A DNA stretch of 42,269 bases from Bacteroidota bacterium (GCA_018267515.1 JAFDYJ010000001.1:1-42269), one strand, 5' to 3'. Positions 1 through 8,675 are shown, counted from the first letter of the stretch. Notes: generated by a model from the letters alone, not told the origin. A program made the numbers and translations.

Positions 1-1298
1 AATAATATTTTTCCCGTTAAATCAGATATTTCAATATTACGTATCTGAACACTACTACTGATAGTTAGTTTATTTGAAACCGGATTCGGATATACAACAA
101 TAATGTCATGCCTGTTATTCGCATACACAAATACAATTGGAGAATATTTATAACTGCCGTCATTATCCAGTATTTGCAGGCGATAATAGTATTTCTTATT
201 AGGCATGATGTTTAAATCCCTGTATTCATAATCATTACCCGCACTTACGTTGGATGCTATTAATTCTCCTACACTGCTAAAATTATAACCATCAATTGAC
301 CGTTCAATAATGAATTTATTGATGTCATATTCGTTTGCGGTTCTCCATTTTATGAGGTTATAATTAATTTCTTGTTTTCCCGAAAAACTTAAAAGATTAA
401 CGGGAAGTGTAGTTAAATAACATATTTGTACTAATCCGTCAAGTCTTGTTGTGGTTCCTGTTCCATTTGCAGTGAAACTTGAATTATACCCGGCTCTTAA
501 AAATGAACCGCCGCCACCCGGGTTATAACTTTCCGGGCCGCCGCCGCCGCCGGAATAACCGCCGCCGCCACCGCTTTCTTTTTCATCAGCGCCGCCACCA
601 CCGGCCCAGCCCCAGCCGCCGTTTACTCCTACTGCATCATCAAGTGCCCCTGCACCACCTGCTGCTCCTGCAATATTTCCCTGTCCGCCACCTTGCCCCC
701 TGTTTGTATTTCCATTTCCAAGGCCACCTGAATTGAATCCGCCACCACCTCCACCGCCATGTGTGCAGCTAAGAGTATTAAATTCACCATGATTACCACC
801 GCTTCCTCCGGTACCACCTTTGCCGTTGTTTGGTGAAGTTGAACATGCTCCATTGTTATCACCCAATGTACTACTACCGGCTGTGCCGGCTTGCCCAACT
901 CCTCCATCTCCGGTATTATCTTCACCGCCACCGCCACCCGCTACTATATACAATACCCCATTGATATAAACACCGGTAGCTCCGCCGCCACCGGATTCAA
1001 AATCATTCCCATTCGTTCCGGCACCACCTACTAAAATAGTTACGGTTTCACCACCGGTTACGGGATATTCTGCTTCCATTACTGCTCCTCCACCGGCATT
1101 ATGTAAGGAAGATGTTGTAAGTCCACCGGAGGCGCCTCTTGTTTTTATGATTATTGAAGTAACATCGGAAGGAATTGTCCATGTTTGAACACCACCTGTG
1201 AAATTGAATGTTTGTGTAGTAAGCCCAGAGCAGGAAAGCTGGCTTTTAGCAGATAAACCGGAACAAAAAATTATAATGCCAATCAGGGATTTTTTCAT
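1..1298 (-). CDS. Glycine-rich secreted protein with type IX secretion sorting domain (3' end outside window)
   Basis: The frame is open from ATG 1298 to the left edge (432 codons), so the C-terminus is cut off. A signal peptide (MKKSLIGIIIFCSGLSAKSQ) is followed at about residues 28-285 by a domain rich in GGGG runs with motifs such as TWTIPSDVTSI and LYIVAGGGGG. This resembles the glycine-rich domain of ALK-type receptors and bacterial relatives. From about residue 296 comes the linker usual in Bacteroidota cargo (LPVNLLSFSG ... IRWRTANEYD ... IERSIDGYNF). From about 399 comes a type A sorting domain (VYPNPVSNKLTI ... ISDLTGKNI). It is probably secreted and anchored at the cell surface by the Por/T9SS machinery. 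Ligand or role cannot be told. It is transcribed divergently from the E1 gene. Confidence 0.9.
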   Translation of the reverse strand, partial: MKKSLIGIIIFCSGLSAKSQLSCSGLTTQTFNFTGGVQTWTIPSDVTSIIIKTRGASGGLTTSSLHNAGGGAVMEAEYPVTGGETVTILVGGAGTNGNDFESGGGGATGVYINGVLYIVAGGGGGEDNTGDGGVGQAGTAGSSTLGDNNGACSTSPNNGKGGTGGSGGNHGEFNTLSCTHGGGGGGGFNSGGLGNGNTNRGQGGGQGNIAGAAGGAGALDDAVGVNGGWGWAGGGGADEKESGGGGGYSGGGGGPESYNPGGGGSFLRAGYNSSFTANGTGTTTRLDGLVQICYLTTLPVNLLSFSGKQEINYNLIKWRTANEYDINKFIIERSIDGYNFSSVGELIASNVSAGNDYEYRDLNIMPNKKYYYRLQILDNDGSYKYSPIVFVYANNRHDIIVVYPNPVSNKLTISSSVQIRNIEISDLTGKIL

Positions 1299-1576
1299 AA
1301 GGAAAATATATTTTAAATATAATTATCAGTTTAAATACGAAAATATAGAGATAAAAAATATCAGGTAGTTATTAGTTATTCACAATCCTTATTATACCTA
1401 TTATCACTAACGGGGATGTCTATTTGCAGAAGAACCTTAGTGAAAAAAGTACAAATCCTGTTCCTGCATGTATCAATAATGAATGTTCTATTATTTATTA
1501 TGTTATGACATGCTCTTCCTTTCGAAACAAACCCAGGAGGTATTTATGTATAATAAATTATACTGAAATTCGCATT
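1299..1576. other. Divergent intergenic region
   Basis: An A/T-rich gap of 278 bases between the T9SS cargo gene (-) and the E1 gene (+). It must hold promoters for both, but I could not pick a convincing -33/-7 pair. A purine-rich CAGGAGGT at 1532-1539 precedes a tiny frame ATG 1544 (MYNKLY, stop). I do not call this a leader peptide. Confidence 0.4.
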
Positions 1577-3589
1577 ATGAATTTTGATAGAAAAGATTTG
1601 ACCGATAAACAATTGTTGGATTTTTACCAAAGCATATTATGGCCCCGCATGATCGAAGAGAAAATGTTGGTCTTATTGCGCCAGGGAAAAATTTCCAAAT
1701 GGTTTAGTGGTATCGGGCAGGAGGCAATTGCGGTGGGAGCCACTCTTGCACTACAGCCGGATGAATGGATTATGCCTATGCACCGGAACCTTGGTGTATT
1801 TACTACCCGGAAAATGTCGTTAAGCAATTTATTTATGCAATGGCAGGGGGCGCAGGAGGGATATAGCAAAGGAAGAGAAAGAAGCTTTCACTTTGGTAAC
1901 AGGGAACATCATATATGCGGTATGATTTCTCATCTGGGTCCTCAGCTGGCAATTGCCGATGGCGTTGCATTGGCGTATAAATTACGAAATGAGAACAAGG
2001 TTTCACTTGCTTTCACCGGTGAGGGTGGTACCAGTGAAGGTGATTTTCACGAAGCGCTGAATGTAGCCGCAGTTTGGGATCTGCCCGTAATTTTTATTAT
2101 TGAAAATAATGGTTATGGTTTAAGCACTCCGGTAGATGAACAATACAGGTGTATCAGCCTGGTGGATAAGGCAAAGGGCTATGGAATGGAAGGGGTGCAG
2201 ATTGACGGCAACAATATTTTGACAGTATATGATACGATTAAAGGAGTACGTGACTATTGCATCCGCAATCAAAAACCTTATTTAGTTGAATGTATGACCT
2301 TTCGGATGCGGGGACATGAAGAAGCCAGCGGCACCAAATATGTTCCTCAGAAATTATTTGAGTTATGGCAGTTAAAGGATTCGATTAAAAATTATGAACG
2401 GTGGTTGATTGAAACCGGGGTCATAACCGAAATGAAAGTTGCAGAAATAAGAAATGAATTAAAAGAAAAAATTGAAACCGAATTAGCGGTAGGGTTTAAT
2501 CATAAAGCGGTGGTGGCAGATACGGACGAGGAAATGGAAGATGTGTATGCCAAAAGTGAAACGAGATACGGAATACAGGTAATTGATAATTCAAAATCCT
2601 CATCCCGCATCCCGCATCTCACATCATCAGAAAAAAGATTGATTGATGCCATTAAAGAAGGACTTCATCAAAGCATGCAACATCATCCCAATCTTATACT
2701 GATGGGCCAGGATATTGCAGAGTATGGCGGCGCCTTTAAAATTACCGAAGGATTTGTACAGGAATTTGGAAAAGAAAGAGTAAGAAACACGCCGCTTTGT
2801 GAGAGTGCAATTGTGGGAACTGCATTAGGTTTATCATTAGAAGGATATAAGAGCATGATGGAAATGCAGTTTGCCGATTTTGTAACAGTAGGTTTCAACC
2901 AGATTGTAAATAACCTGGCTAAAATTCATTATCGTTGGGGCCAAAATGCAGATGTAGTGATAAGAATGCCGACCGGTGGAGGTGTGGGAGCCGGACCCTT
3001 TCATTCACAGAGCAATGAAGCATGGTTCACACATGTTCCCGGGCTGAAAGTTGTATATCCATCCACGTCGGTGGATGCGAAAGGATTGCTTATTGCGGCC
3101 ATTAATGACCCCAACCCGGTTTTATTTTTTGAACACAAAGCTTTATATCGTTCTGTCAGCGGCACTGTTCCGGAAGAATATTATGAAATCCAAATTGGCA
3201 AGGCAAGGCATGTAAGGGAAGGTGATGAAATTTCCATTATCACTTATGGTGCCGGAGTGCATTGGGCCGAAGACTATGCAGCCGAACATCCGGAAATCTC
3301 CATTGATATTTTAGACCTGAGAACATTATTGCCGATGGATTATTTTTCGATTCGTGAAGCAGTAGAAAGAACAGGAAGGGTGTTGATACTTCATGAAGAC
3401 ACATTGACCGGTGGCATTGGGGGAGAAATTGCGGCCTGGATTGCAGAAAACTGTTTTTCAATATTGGATGCACCGGTGATGCGCTGTGCTTCGCTGGATA
3501 CGCCGATTCCCTTTTCGATAGAACTGGAAAATAATTTTTTAGCGAAGGCGAGGTTAGGAGAGACCCTTGAAAAATTAATAAATTATTGA
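1577..3589 (+). CDS. Fused alpha/beta E1 component of a 2-oxoacid (branched-chain type) dehydrogenase
   Basis: A thiamine-diphosphate dehydrogenase of 670 aa that decarboxylates a 2-oxoacid and passes the acyl group to lipoyl-E2. The alpha half (about 1-320) has IGQEAIAVGATLAL and the ThDP motif GEGGTSEGDFHEALN...ENNGYGLS. GEG instead of GDG is what branched-chain 2-oxoacid E1 alpha usually carries. The beta half (about 345-670) has MGQDIAEYGGAFKIT, NTPLCESAIVGTALG, MPTGGGVGAGPFHSQS and the C-terminal transketolase domain (ILDLRTLLPMD). Such fusions are common in Bacteroidota. The frame is open upstream to a TTG at 1424, but family homology begins at ATG 1577, which I take as the start. No E2 or E3 gene is in the window. 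Substrate 2-oxoisovalerate is likely but not proven. Confidence 0.92.
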   Translation: MNFDRKDLTDKQLLDFYQSILWPRMIEEKMLVLLRQGKISKWFSGIGQEAIAVGATLALQPDEWIMPMHRNLGVFTTRKMSLSNLFMQWQGAQEGYSKGRERSFHFGNREHHICGMISHLGPQLAIADGVALAYKLRNENKVSLAFTGEGGTSEGDFHEALNVAAVWDLPVIFIIENNGYGLSTPVDEQYRCISLVDKAKGYGMEGVQIDGNNILTVYDTIKGVRDYCIRNQKPYLVECMTFRMRGHEEASGTKYVPQKLFELWQLKDSIKNYERWLIETGVITEMKVAEIRNELKEKIETELAVGFNHKAVVADTDEEMEDVYAKSETRYGIQVIDNSKSSSRIPHLTSSEKRLIDAIKEGLHQSMQHHPNLILMGQDIAEYGGAFKITEGFVQEFGKERVRNTPLCESAIVGTALGLSLEGYKSMMEMQFADFVTVGFNQIVNNLAKIHYRWGQNADVVIRMPTGGGVGAGPFHSQSNEAWFTHVPGLKVVYPSTSVDAKGLLIAAINDPNPVLFFEHKALYRSVSGTVPEEYYEIQIGKARHVREGDEISIITYGAGVHWAEDYAAEHPEISIDILDLRTLLPMDYFSIREAVERTGRVLILHEDTLTGGIGGEIAAWIAENCFSILDAPVMRCASLDTPIPFSIELENNFLAKARLGETLEKLINY

Positions 3590-3600
3590 TTCCTTAATCT

Positions 3601-4161
3601 ATGCCTGATATTTTTATTATAGCGGGATGCAATGGTGCAGGAAAAACAACAGCAGCATACAACCTTTTGCCTGATGTATTTAAAACCGTTGAGTTTGTAA
3701 ATGCTGATGAAATTGCAAGAGGACTCTCTCCTTTAAACCCAACAGGTGTGGCATTTCAGGCTGGCAGAATAATGCTGGAAAGAATAGAACATCTTATTGA
3801 TGAAAATAAAAGTTTCTCATTTGAAACGACTCTTTCGGGACTATCCAATCTTACTATCATAAGGAAAGCTAAAGAAAGAGGATATGGAATTACTTTTTTC
3901 TTTATTTACCTTAATAACGTATCACTCGCTATTGAAAGAGTTGCTATCAGGGTAAGTAAGGGAGGTCATTCAATACCAGAGGATATAATCAAAAGACGCT
4001 ATGATAAGGGGTTGCATAATTTTAAAGCCTATGCCTCTTTAGCAGATGACTGGTATATTTATGATAATTCTGGCAGTGAATATGAGTTGCTGGCAAAAAA
4101 TGTTGAAGGCGGCGAACAAATCATTAATTTTGACTTATACAATATCATAAAAGGGAAATGA
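3601..4161 (+). CDS. Zeta-toxin-like P-loop kinase
   Basis: A 186 aa protein of the zeta toxin/AAA_33 family. A Walker A (GCNGAGKTT) lies near residue 9, followed by NADEIARGLSP, FETTLSG and the late motif RVSKGGHSIPEDIIKRRY. All are typical of chromosomal zeta-like proteins. True zeta toxins phosphorylate UDP-N-acetylglucosamine. Whether this small chromosomal member does so, or is toxic at all, is unknown. It starts 11 bases after the E1 stop and ends with an ATGA overlap into a 53-codon gene, so the two are probably translated together, as in a toxin-antitoxin pair with the partner second. Confidence 0.8.
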   Translation: MPDIFIIAGCNGAGKTTAAYNLLPDVFKTVEFVNADEIARGLSPLNPTGVAFQAGRIMLERIEHLIDENKSFSFETTLSGLSNLTIIRKAKERGYGITFFFIYLNNVSLAIERVAIRVSKGGHSIPEDIIKRRYDKGLHNFKAYASLADDWYIYDNSGSEYELLAKNVEGGEQIINFDLYNIIKGK

Positions 4162-4319
4162 CTAATAAAATAAAAAGAGAAGATCTGAGCGATAAAATTA
4201 AAATTGCCCTTGACAAAGCAATAAAAAAAGTCATTGCTGAAACTAAAGCAAAAAATTCCTATATGGTGGTGGCCGATAAGAAAGGAAATATCAAAAAAAT
4301 CCCCGCAAAAGACTTATAG
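4158..4319 (+). CDS. Small lysine-rich protein, candidate partner of the zeta-like kinase
   Basis: A 53-residue frame whose ATG overlaps the TGA of the kinase gene (ATGA at 4158-4161). The product starts MTNKIKREDLSDKIKIALDK and ends ADKKGNIKKIPAKDL. It has an amphipathic, charged N-terminal helix and a short basic tail. I recognise no named domain. The 4-base overlap implies translational coupling, and its place beside a zeta-like kinase makes it a candidate antitoxin. It shows no resemblance that I can see to the helical epsilon antitoxin. Codon use (Lys AAA-rich) fits the neighbours. Confidence 0.65.
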   Translation: MTNKIKREDLSDKIKIALDKAIKKVIAETKAKNSYMVVADKKGNIKKIPAKDL

Positions 4320-4451
4320 GACTTTACCAGCTATCAAAAGATTTTGATCATATCAATCTTTGTTCTTAACTTTTCCAGCACTTACCATCCTCTCTTAGTT
4401 CGGTAATTTTAGTATCAACCAACGATTAATTCACTTTTAAAACTTACCATT

Positions 4452-4748
4452 ATGTACATTGTAAGAGACATCTTCAATTTGAAGTATGGGCATTTTCGTC
4501 CCGTAAAATCTCTGATGGAAGAAATGAAAAAAATCGGAATGGCTCCGGCGAACCGGAATTTTCGTGTGTTAAGCGATTTTACCGGCGGTGCTTACCGCCT
4601 GATTATGGAAATGGAATTCAAATCTCTTTCTGAATTTGAAAAAGAACTTGGAGCAGATATGTCGAAGCCTGAATTCCAGGAATGGTACAAAAAATTTGTA
4701 GAGCATGTTATCAGCGGCGAAAGAGAAATCCTGAAATCAATTATGTAA
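4452..4748 (+). CDS. Small conserved protein, probable dimeric alpha/beta barrel
   Basis: 98 aa, starting MYIVRDIFNLKYGHFRPVKS. It has an alternating strand-helix-strand pattern (YIVRDIF; PVKSLMEEMKKIGM; FRVLSDFTGGAYRLIMEMEF; SEFEKELGADM; FQEWYKKFVEHVI). This is the look of NIPSNAP/ABM-type ferredoxin-like dimers. No catalytic motif is visible and no function is proposed. It lies 132 bases after the 53-codon gene. Its stop is 4 bases from the stop of the convergent gene on the other strand. Confidence 0.75.
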   Translation: MYIVRDIFNLKYGHFRPVKSLMEEMKKIGMAPANRNFRVLSDFTGGAYRLIMEMEFKSLSEFEKELGADMSKPEFQEWYKKFVEHVISGEREILKSIM

Positions 4749-4752
4749 GATC

Positions 4753-5247
4753 TCACCCTACCGGCGGAGGTGGCGGGGGCGGAGGTGTGTGCAGCGGAGA
4801 TTGTTGTACCGATAATTTTGATTGGATTAAAGAAAGTGCCCTTAATGTTTCACTGCTGTTGTTGCTGAAAGCTCCTATTTTAAAAGAATCGAAATAATAT
4901 TTTTCGCCATTAGCGGCGGTTATGGAAAACCATTTTAATCGCCGCCAGTCAGCCTCTTGCTGAACCCTGCATTCTGCCAGGTTAAAAACCCAGGGGACTG
5001 ATGATGTACCTGATTTAAAATAAACCGTGTTACCAATAAGGTATAGCACTCCGAAAGCATCATACACTTTCCATGATTTTTGATAGCGACCCGAGGAAGC
5101 ATAAAAGAAGGGGGCAGAATATTCTATTCCCGGTTCTTTAATACTGGCTAACACATTTTTGAATTTCTGTTGCCTGGAAATAATTATAATAATCATGATA
5201 ATGGTACTGGCGACGGCACCAATGATAGCTCCAATTAAAAAATCCAT
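4753..5247 (-). CDS. Membrane-anchored hypothetical protein with proline tail
   Basis: 164 aa. An N-terminal membrane segment (MDFLIGAIIGAVASTIIMII, continuing IIIS) is followed by a soluble domain of about 110 residues rich in beta strands (YDAFGVLYLIGNTVYFKSG, WFSITAANGEKYYFDSF). This loosely resembles PH/GRAM-like domains that sit next to a membrane. The C-terminus is a run of eight prolines before VG, encoded by a repetitive G/C-rich tract (4753-4785) that could slip during replication. The gene converges with the barrel-like gene with only 4 bases between stops. I do not recognise a named family. Confidence 0.7.
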   Translation of the reverse strand: MDFLIGAIIGAVASTIIMIIIIISRQQKFKNVLASIKEPGIEYSAPFFYASSGRYQKSWKVYDAFGVLYLIGNTVYFKSGTSSVPWVFNLAECRVQQEADWRRLKWFSITAANGEKYYFDSFKIGAFSNNSSETLRALSLIQSKLSVQQSPLHTPPPPPPPPVG

Positions 5248-5446
5248 AGCAGGTGAGTTTATGAATTAAAAATTTTTCCGGAATCCCTGTTGCTAAGCAA
5301 GATCGGTATTTTTTTATTCCCCTATCGTTTCACTGTTTTAATTCTTTCAAAAATTTTAAGCGTTGTTCGCCAAACCTGCTTTACTGCCTGCGGTTAGATA
5401 CATTCCGCCGCAACCGGAAAGAAAAAAGATAGTTTAAACCTCAACC

Positions 5447-6202
5447 TCACTTAGGCTGATATGTTTTTTTTAAATATTCCAATAATTCTATTGCCGCATC
5501 TTTAATTTTTTTCAGGTAAGGCATCATTCCCCGCCTGCTGCCATTCATTTCCACTGCATAAAACCCAAGCCGTTTCAGTAGAATAGGATCATAAGTGAGT
5601 AGCGCAGGGTTACCGCCAACCCGGTTGATTGAACCATCAGGGTTTTCCTGTTTCCTGTAAACAGCCTGGTCCATAACCATCGAGGCCACATCTTTAAATG
5701 CCATATTTTCCGAATTATAAAACCCCTCCATCATCCGAAGTTCCGGAAACAGGGAGTAATATTTCATTATGCGGTTTGAAGTTTCAGGCTCCCGGATCAA
5801 TCGAAAGCCGCCGGAATAGGTTAATTGATCAAAAGTCCTTGTGTTGTTAATGAGAGGCGCCTGGCGGATTCCCATACGGGAAGTATAATACACCGCTTCA
5901 CCGTTTTTTTTGGCAAGTGCCGGGCTATCCATAAAAATACTTAAGGAATCAAAAAGCAAAGCCTTTTCTTTCATTTCAGCAACCTGTATATTGATACTGC
6001 TGGTATCGTCTTTCAGATCTGATATGAGCGATATGATGTATTGACGGGCTTTTTTATTTTCTATTTGGTGCTCCCTGAAATTCTCGGCCAAGAATCCGCA
6101 GAACACAGCGAGGAACAGCATAAAGAATTCAAAGAGGTAGTGTTGAAACTTTTTCCTTCCTGTATGTGACCCGGATACGGATGAATGATGATGTACTTCC
6201 AT
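5447..6202 (-). CDS. MEVH-family single-pass membrane protein, paralog 1
   Basis: 251 aa. It starts MEVHHHSS, followed by a basic stretch (GRKKFQ) and one membrane span (about 22-39, FEFFMLFLAVFCGFLAEN). A charged helical segment comes next (REHQIENKKARQYIISL), then the core QLTYSGGFRLI at about residue 125 and a helical C-terminus. The layout resembles DUF6090-like Bacteroidota proteins (TM, then L..SG..RLI....I..YY). Basic residues before the span suggest an inside N-terminus and an exported C-terminal domain. The C-terminal half matches paralog 9 (YDPxLLKxL, AVxMNGSxRGxM) although the N-terminal modules differ. It is the last gene of the array, 77 bases after paralog 2. Function unknown. 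Confidence 0.85.
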   Translation of the reverse strand: MEVHHHSSVSGSHTGRKKFQHYLFEFFMLFLAVFCGFLAENFREHQIENKKARQYIISLISDLKDDTSSINIQVAEMKEKALLFDSLSIFMDSPALAKKNGEAVYYTSRMGIRQAPLINNTRTFDQLTYSGGFRLIREPETSNRIMKYYSLFPELRMMEGFYNSENMAFKDVASMVMDQAVYRKQENPDGSINRVGGNPALLTYDPILLKRLGFYAVEMNGSRRGMMPYLKKIKDAAIELLEYLKKTYQPK

Positions 6203-6210
6203 TTCTTACT

Positions 6211-6275
6211 ATTTTGAATTATAAATGTTGAATATTAAATAAGCGATTTAAAATTTAATATTCAATAGTCAAAAT
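6211..6275. repeat. Long inverted repeat between paralogs 1 and 2
   Basis: Perfect 13-base arms TTGAATATTAAAT (6228-6240) and ATTTAATATTCAA (6253-6265), plus outer arms ATTTTGA (6211-6217) and TCAAAAT (6269-6275). This would form a stem-loop in RNA of either strand. It may end or attenuate transcription, or protect the mRNA. A sequence relative lies between paralogs 2 and 3. Confidence 0.7.
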
Positions 6276-6279
6276 AACA

Positions 6280-7020
6280 TTACTTCAGATGATATTCTCT
6301 TTGAATTAGCGACAAAAGATTTTCAGCTGATTTTTTATTCTGACGTACATAAACGAGCATGATGTTAATGCTTAACCTGTAATAGATAATCTGGTTATTT
6401 AACAGTATCATTTCTTTTGGATCATTTGTCAGTAATATTGTTTTTTTCAAATTTATTGAATCCATTTCACCGGAGACGGCCAAATGATTTAATGCAGCTA
6501 CATTTAATGAAGAATTTATTTTATCAAACAATCTTGGCAGATTCGATGAATTAACAAATTCCTGGTGTCCCAGGCTCCGGCGCACCCTTGCATCGTATTG
6601 CACAATGCTATCCGCTACGTTTGATTTTCTTATTAATCTCATGCCACCTGCATTTTTCAATTGCTGCATAGTGCGGTCGGTATAAACGTAGTCGGGAAAG
6701 CCGATATTTTCAGACAGTTGTTTAAAAACAATTAATGGGGGATATTCTTTTTTTATATGGGTTAGCTCAACTGTTAAAGAATCTAAGCGGGCAACAAGGT
6801 TTTTCAATTGAGGCGCTAAGTCATTGCTTTGAATGATGTCTGTTTTAAGATCTTCGGCAAGCGACCGCATATATTGTTTTTCCCGTTGATGTTCTACCAG
6901 GTGCTCTCTTCCGTTTTCTGCCAAAAACCCGCAGAACACAGCGAGGAACAGCATTAAAAATTCCCAGAGATATTCTGTCCATTTCTTTTTTCCATGATGA
7001 GTGTGTGCATGCACTTCCAT
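6280..7020 (-). CDS. MEVH-family single-pass membrane protein, paralog 2
   Basis: 246 aa. The N-terminus MEVHAHTHHGKKKWTEYLWE leads into the span FLMLFLAVFCGFLAENGREH (about 17-34). Paralog 6 and both dead copies share this module type. The coiled/charged segment REKQYMRSLAEDLKTD is followed by the core QLKNAGGMRLIRKSNV at about 135 and a helical C-terminus ending QREYHLK, an ending seen in several copies. No enzyme motif and no cysteine pair is visible. An inverted repeat precedes it and another follows it, so it may be a separate transcription unit within the array. Function unknown. Confidence 0.85.
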   Translation of the reverse strand: MEVHAHTHHGKKKWTEYLWEFLMLFLAVFCGFLAENGREHLVEHQREKQYMRSLAEDLKTDIIQSNDLAPQLKNLVARLDSLTVELTHIKKEYPPLIVFKQLSENIGFPDYVYTDRTMQQLKNAGGMRLIRKSNVADSIVQYDARVRRSLGHQEFVNSSNLPRLFDKINSSLNVAALNHLAVSGEMDSINLKKTILLTNDPKEMILLNNQIIYYRLSINIMLVYVRQNKKSAENLLSLIQREYHLK

Positions 7021-7028
7021 TTCTTATT

Positions 7029-7093
7029 ATTTTGAATTATAAATGTTGAATGTTAAATGAGCAATTCAACATTTTACATTCAACATTCAAAAT
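7029..7093. repeat. Inverted repeat between paralogs 2 and 3
   Basis: Arms ATGTTGAATGT (7043-7053) and ACATTCAACAT (7076-7086), with outer ATTTTGA (7029-7035) and TCAAAAT (7087-7093). The outer arms are the same as in the repeat at 6211-6275, so the intergenic region was duplicated with the genes. Possible terminator or mRNA-stabilising hairpin. Confidence 0.7.
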
Positions 7094-7097
7094 AACT

Positions 7098-7898
7098 TTA
7101 TTTGAGATCATATTCTTTTTGGATTAACGTTGTTAATTCTAAGTTCATTTTTCGCATTACCGTATAGCTCCAATACAGATTATCATAGTCTCTTTTCATA
7201 GCCAGCAGGGAGTTTTTGAATTCAAACATCAATGTTGATTGAGTTTCTTTCGTTAGCGGGATATTGTTTTCTTTAATCATACTCTCCACCCGGGAATTTT
7301 CTGAATAGGGGGCAGGAGTATTTTTATATCGTCTGAATATTTCACTAATGATATTTTCGGCAAATACTTTACTTCGCAACGCCAAAGCATTTTCATAAAA
7401 TTTTGTATGTATCAGAAGAATGTTTTTGATCTCATTATTATTGAATTGATCGTAAGAAACAATTTTTTCTGCAACCTTTTTATTCCGGATCAGGCGAAAA
7501 GCACCAGCGCTTTTCAATTGAGAAATGGTTCTATCGTTATAGGTGAAACTCCAGTAGTTAAGGGCCTCGTTTATATGACGATAAGCTTTTGGAAAATCTG
7601 TTTTGTTGAGGGTAGAAACAATTGCGTCAGTAACAGAATCAACACTATTATTCACTTCGCTCCAGTAATATATAGTTGAATCAAGCAGGGGGACGTCTGT
7701 TTTAAGATCCTCCAGTAAGGTGATTATGTATTGTTTTTCCCGCTGATGTTCAACTTGATGTTCCCTGAAATTTTCTGCCAAAAACCCGCAGAACACAGCG
7801 AGGAATAACATGAAAAATTCAAAGAGGTAATGTTTGAATCTTTTGCTGCCATGTTTTGCTGACGAATCTTCTGTATGACTGTGATGGTGGACTTCCAT
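7098..7898 (-). CDS. MEVH-family single-pass membrane protein, paralog 3
   Basis: 266 aa, the longest copy. MEVHHHSHTEDSSAKHGSKR is followed by the FKHYLFEFFMLFLAVFCGFL module (span about 24-41) and AENFREHQVEHQREKQYI. The core QLKSAGAFRLIRNKKV lies at about 130. The C-terminal part is its own type (YENALALRSKVFAENIISEI) and the end is IQKEYDLK. It is 12 bases downstream of paralog 4 and so probably in the same transcript. Topology is inferred to be N-in, C-out. Function unknown. Confidence 0.85.
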   Translation of the reverse strand: MEVHHHSHTEDSSAKHGSKRFKHYLFEFFMLFLAVFCGFLAENFREHQVEHQREKQYIITLLEDLKTDVPLLDSTIYYWSEVNNSVDSVTDAIVSTLNKTDFPKAYRHINEALNYWSFTYNDRTISQLKSAGAFRLIRNKKVAEKIVSYDQFNNNEIKNILLIHTKFYENALALRSKVFAENIISEIFRRYKNTPAPYSENSRVESMIKENNIPLTKETQSTLMFEFKNSLLAMKRDYDNLYWSYTVMRKMNLELTTLIQKEYDLK

Positions 7899-7910
7899 TA
7901 GGATCTATTT

Positions 7911-8654
7911 TTAATGGTATTCATTTGTTAAAAAAATCAACAGGTTTTTTGAAAGCTTATTCATATCAATAAGGTTGGAAATATATTGTGCGGTAACACC
8001 CATTGCTGTTCTAACCATTTGAGAATATTCTTTTAATTCTTTTTTTTCTTTAGTTAAAAGATGAATCTTATCAGGGAATGGTTCCTTGCTAATATTTCCA
8101 TCTTTCGTTATTGTAAAATTTGGATAAGAACGGTCAAAAATTTTTTCTGAAAAAAAATAGGCTCTTTTTGTTGCATCCTCAAGAATACTTTCCTGCCCTA
8201 AAGCATTATCTTTTGGTTGACCGTAATAATTCATAATACTGTCAGTAGTTCTTTTACTAATCAGGCGAAAATTTCCGGATGTCAGTAACTGATGATAAGT
8301 ACCGTCATTCCAGATCATTGGGCTAATACTGGAGGCATAATTTTTATTAAGTACATAAAGTTGTTTTTCGTCTTCTTCTGTCAGCATAGGTTTATCAAGC
8401 AATGTGGCTAATGAATCCATTCCGCCGACTTTTTTTATGTTGTAGTCAATTATCTGAGGAAAATCTGTGGTATCTTTTTTCAGGTCTGTAATCATGGATT
8501 CAATATATTTTTGCCCTCGTTGACGATCCACCTGATGTTCCCTGAAATTTTCTGCTAAGAATCCGCAGAACACAGCGAGGAAGAGCATGAAGAATTCGAA
8601 GAGGTAATGTTTGAATCTTTTTCTTTCGGTATGAGTGTGTGCATGTACTTCCAT
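7911..8654 (-). CDS. MEVH-family single-pass membrane protein, paralog 4
   Basis: 247 aa from ATG 8654. The frame is open six codons further up (ATG 8672), but every relative begins MEVH, so I use 8654. MEVHAHTHTERKRFKHYLFE leads into the span FFMLFLAVFCGFLAEN. Then come REHQVDRQRGQKYIESMITD, the core QLLTSGNFRLISKRT at about 120 and a C-terminal helical part of its own type (YSQMVRTAMGVTAQYISNLI). It ends TNEYH. It lies 21 bases after paralog 5 and 12 before paralog 3. Function unknown. Confidence 0.85.
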   Translation of the reverse strand: MEVHAHTHTERKRFKHYLFEFFMLFLAVFCGFLAENFREHQVDRQRGQKYIESMITDLKKDTTDFPQIIDYNIKKVGGMDSLATLLDKPMLTEEDEKQLYVLNKNYASSISPMIWNDGTYHQLLTSGNFRLISKRTTDSIMNYYGQPKDNALGQESILEDATKRAYFFSEKIFDRSYPNFTITKDGNISKEPFPDKIHLLTKEKKELKEYSQMVRTAMGVTAQYISNLIDMNKLSKNLLIFLTNEYH

Positions 8655-8675
8655 AAAAAATGTTTGATACACTAA

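Noticed and set aside
479..937. Frames on both strands rich in Arg/Pro/His or Val in the G/C-rich stretch
   Set aside because: They are shadows of the glycine codons of the T9SS cargo gene, which has a signal peptide and sorting domain in the third frame.
1532..1564. Shine-Dalgarno-like site and mini-frame MYNKLY as a leader peptide
   Set aside because: Bacteroidota rarely rely on such sites, there is no attenuator hairpin, and the frame is only six codons.
1424..1576. Extended TTG start for the E1 gene
   Set aside because: The 51 extra residues have no likeness to E1 proteins and include a Cys/Tyr-rich unlikely stretch; homology starts at ATG 1577.
2010..2040. GEG in place of GDG in the ThDP motif as a damaged active site
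   Set aside because: GEG is normal in branched-chain 2-oxoacid E1 alpha chains.
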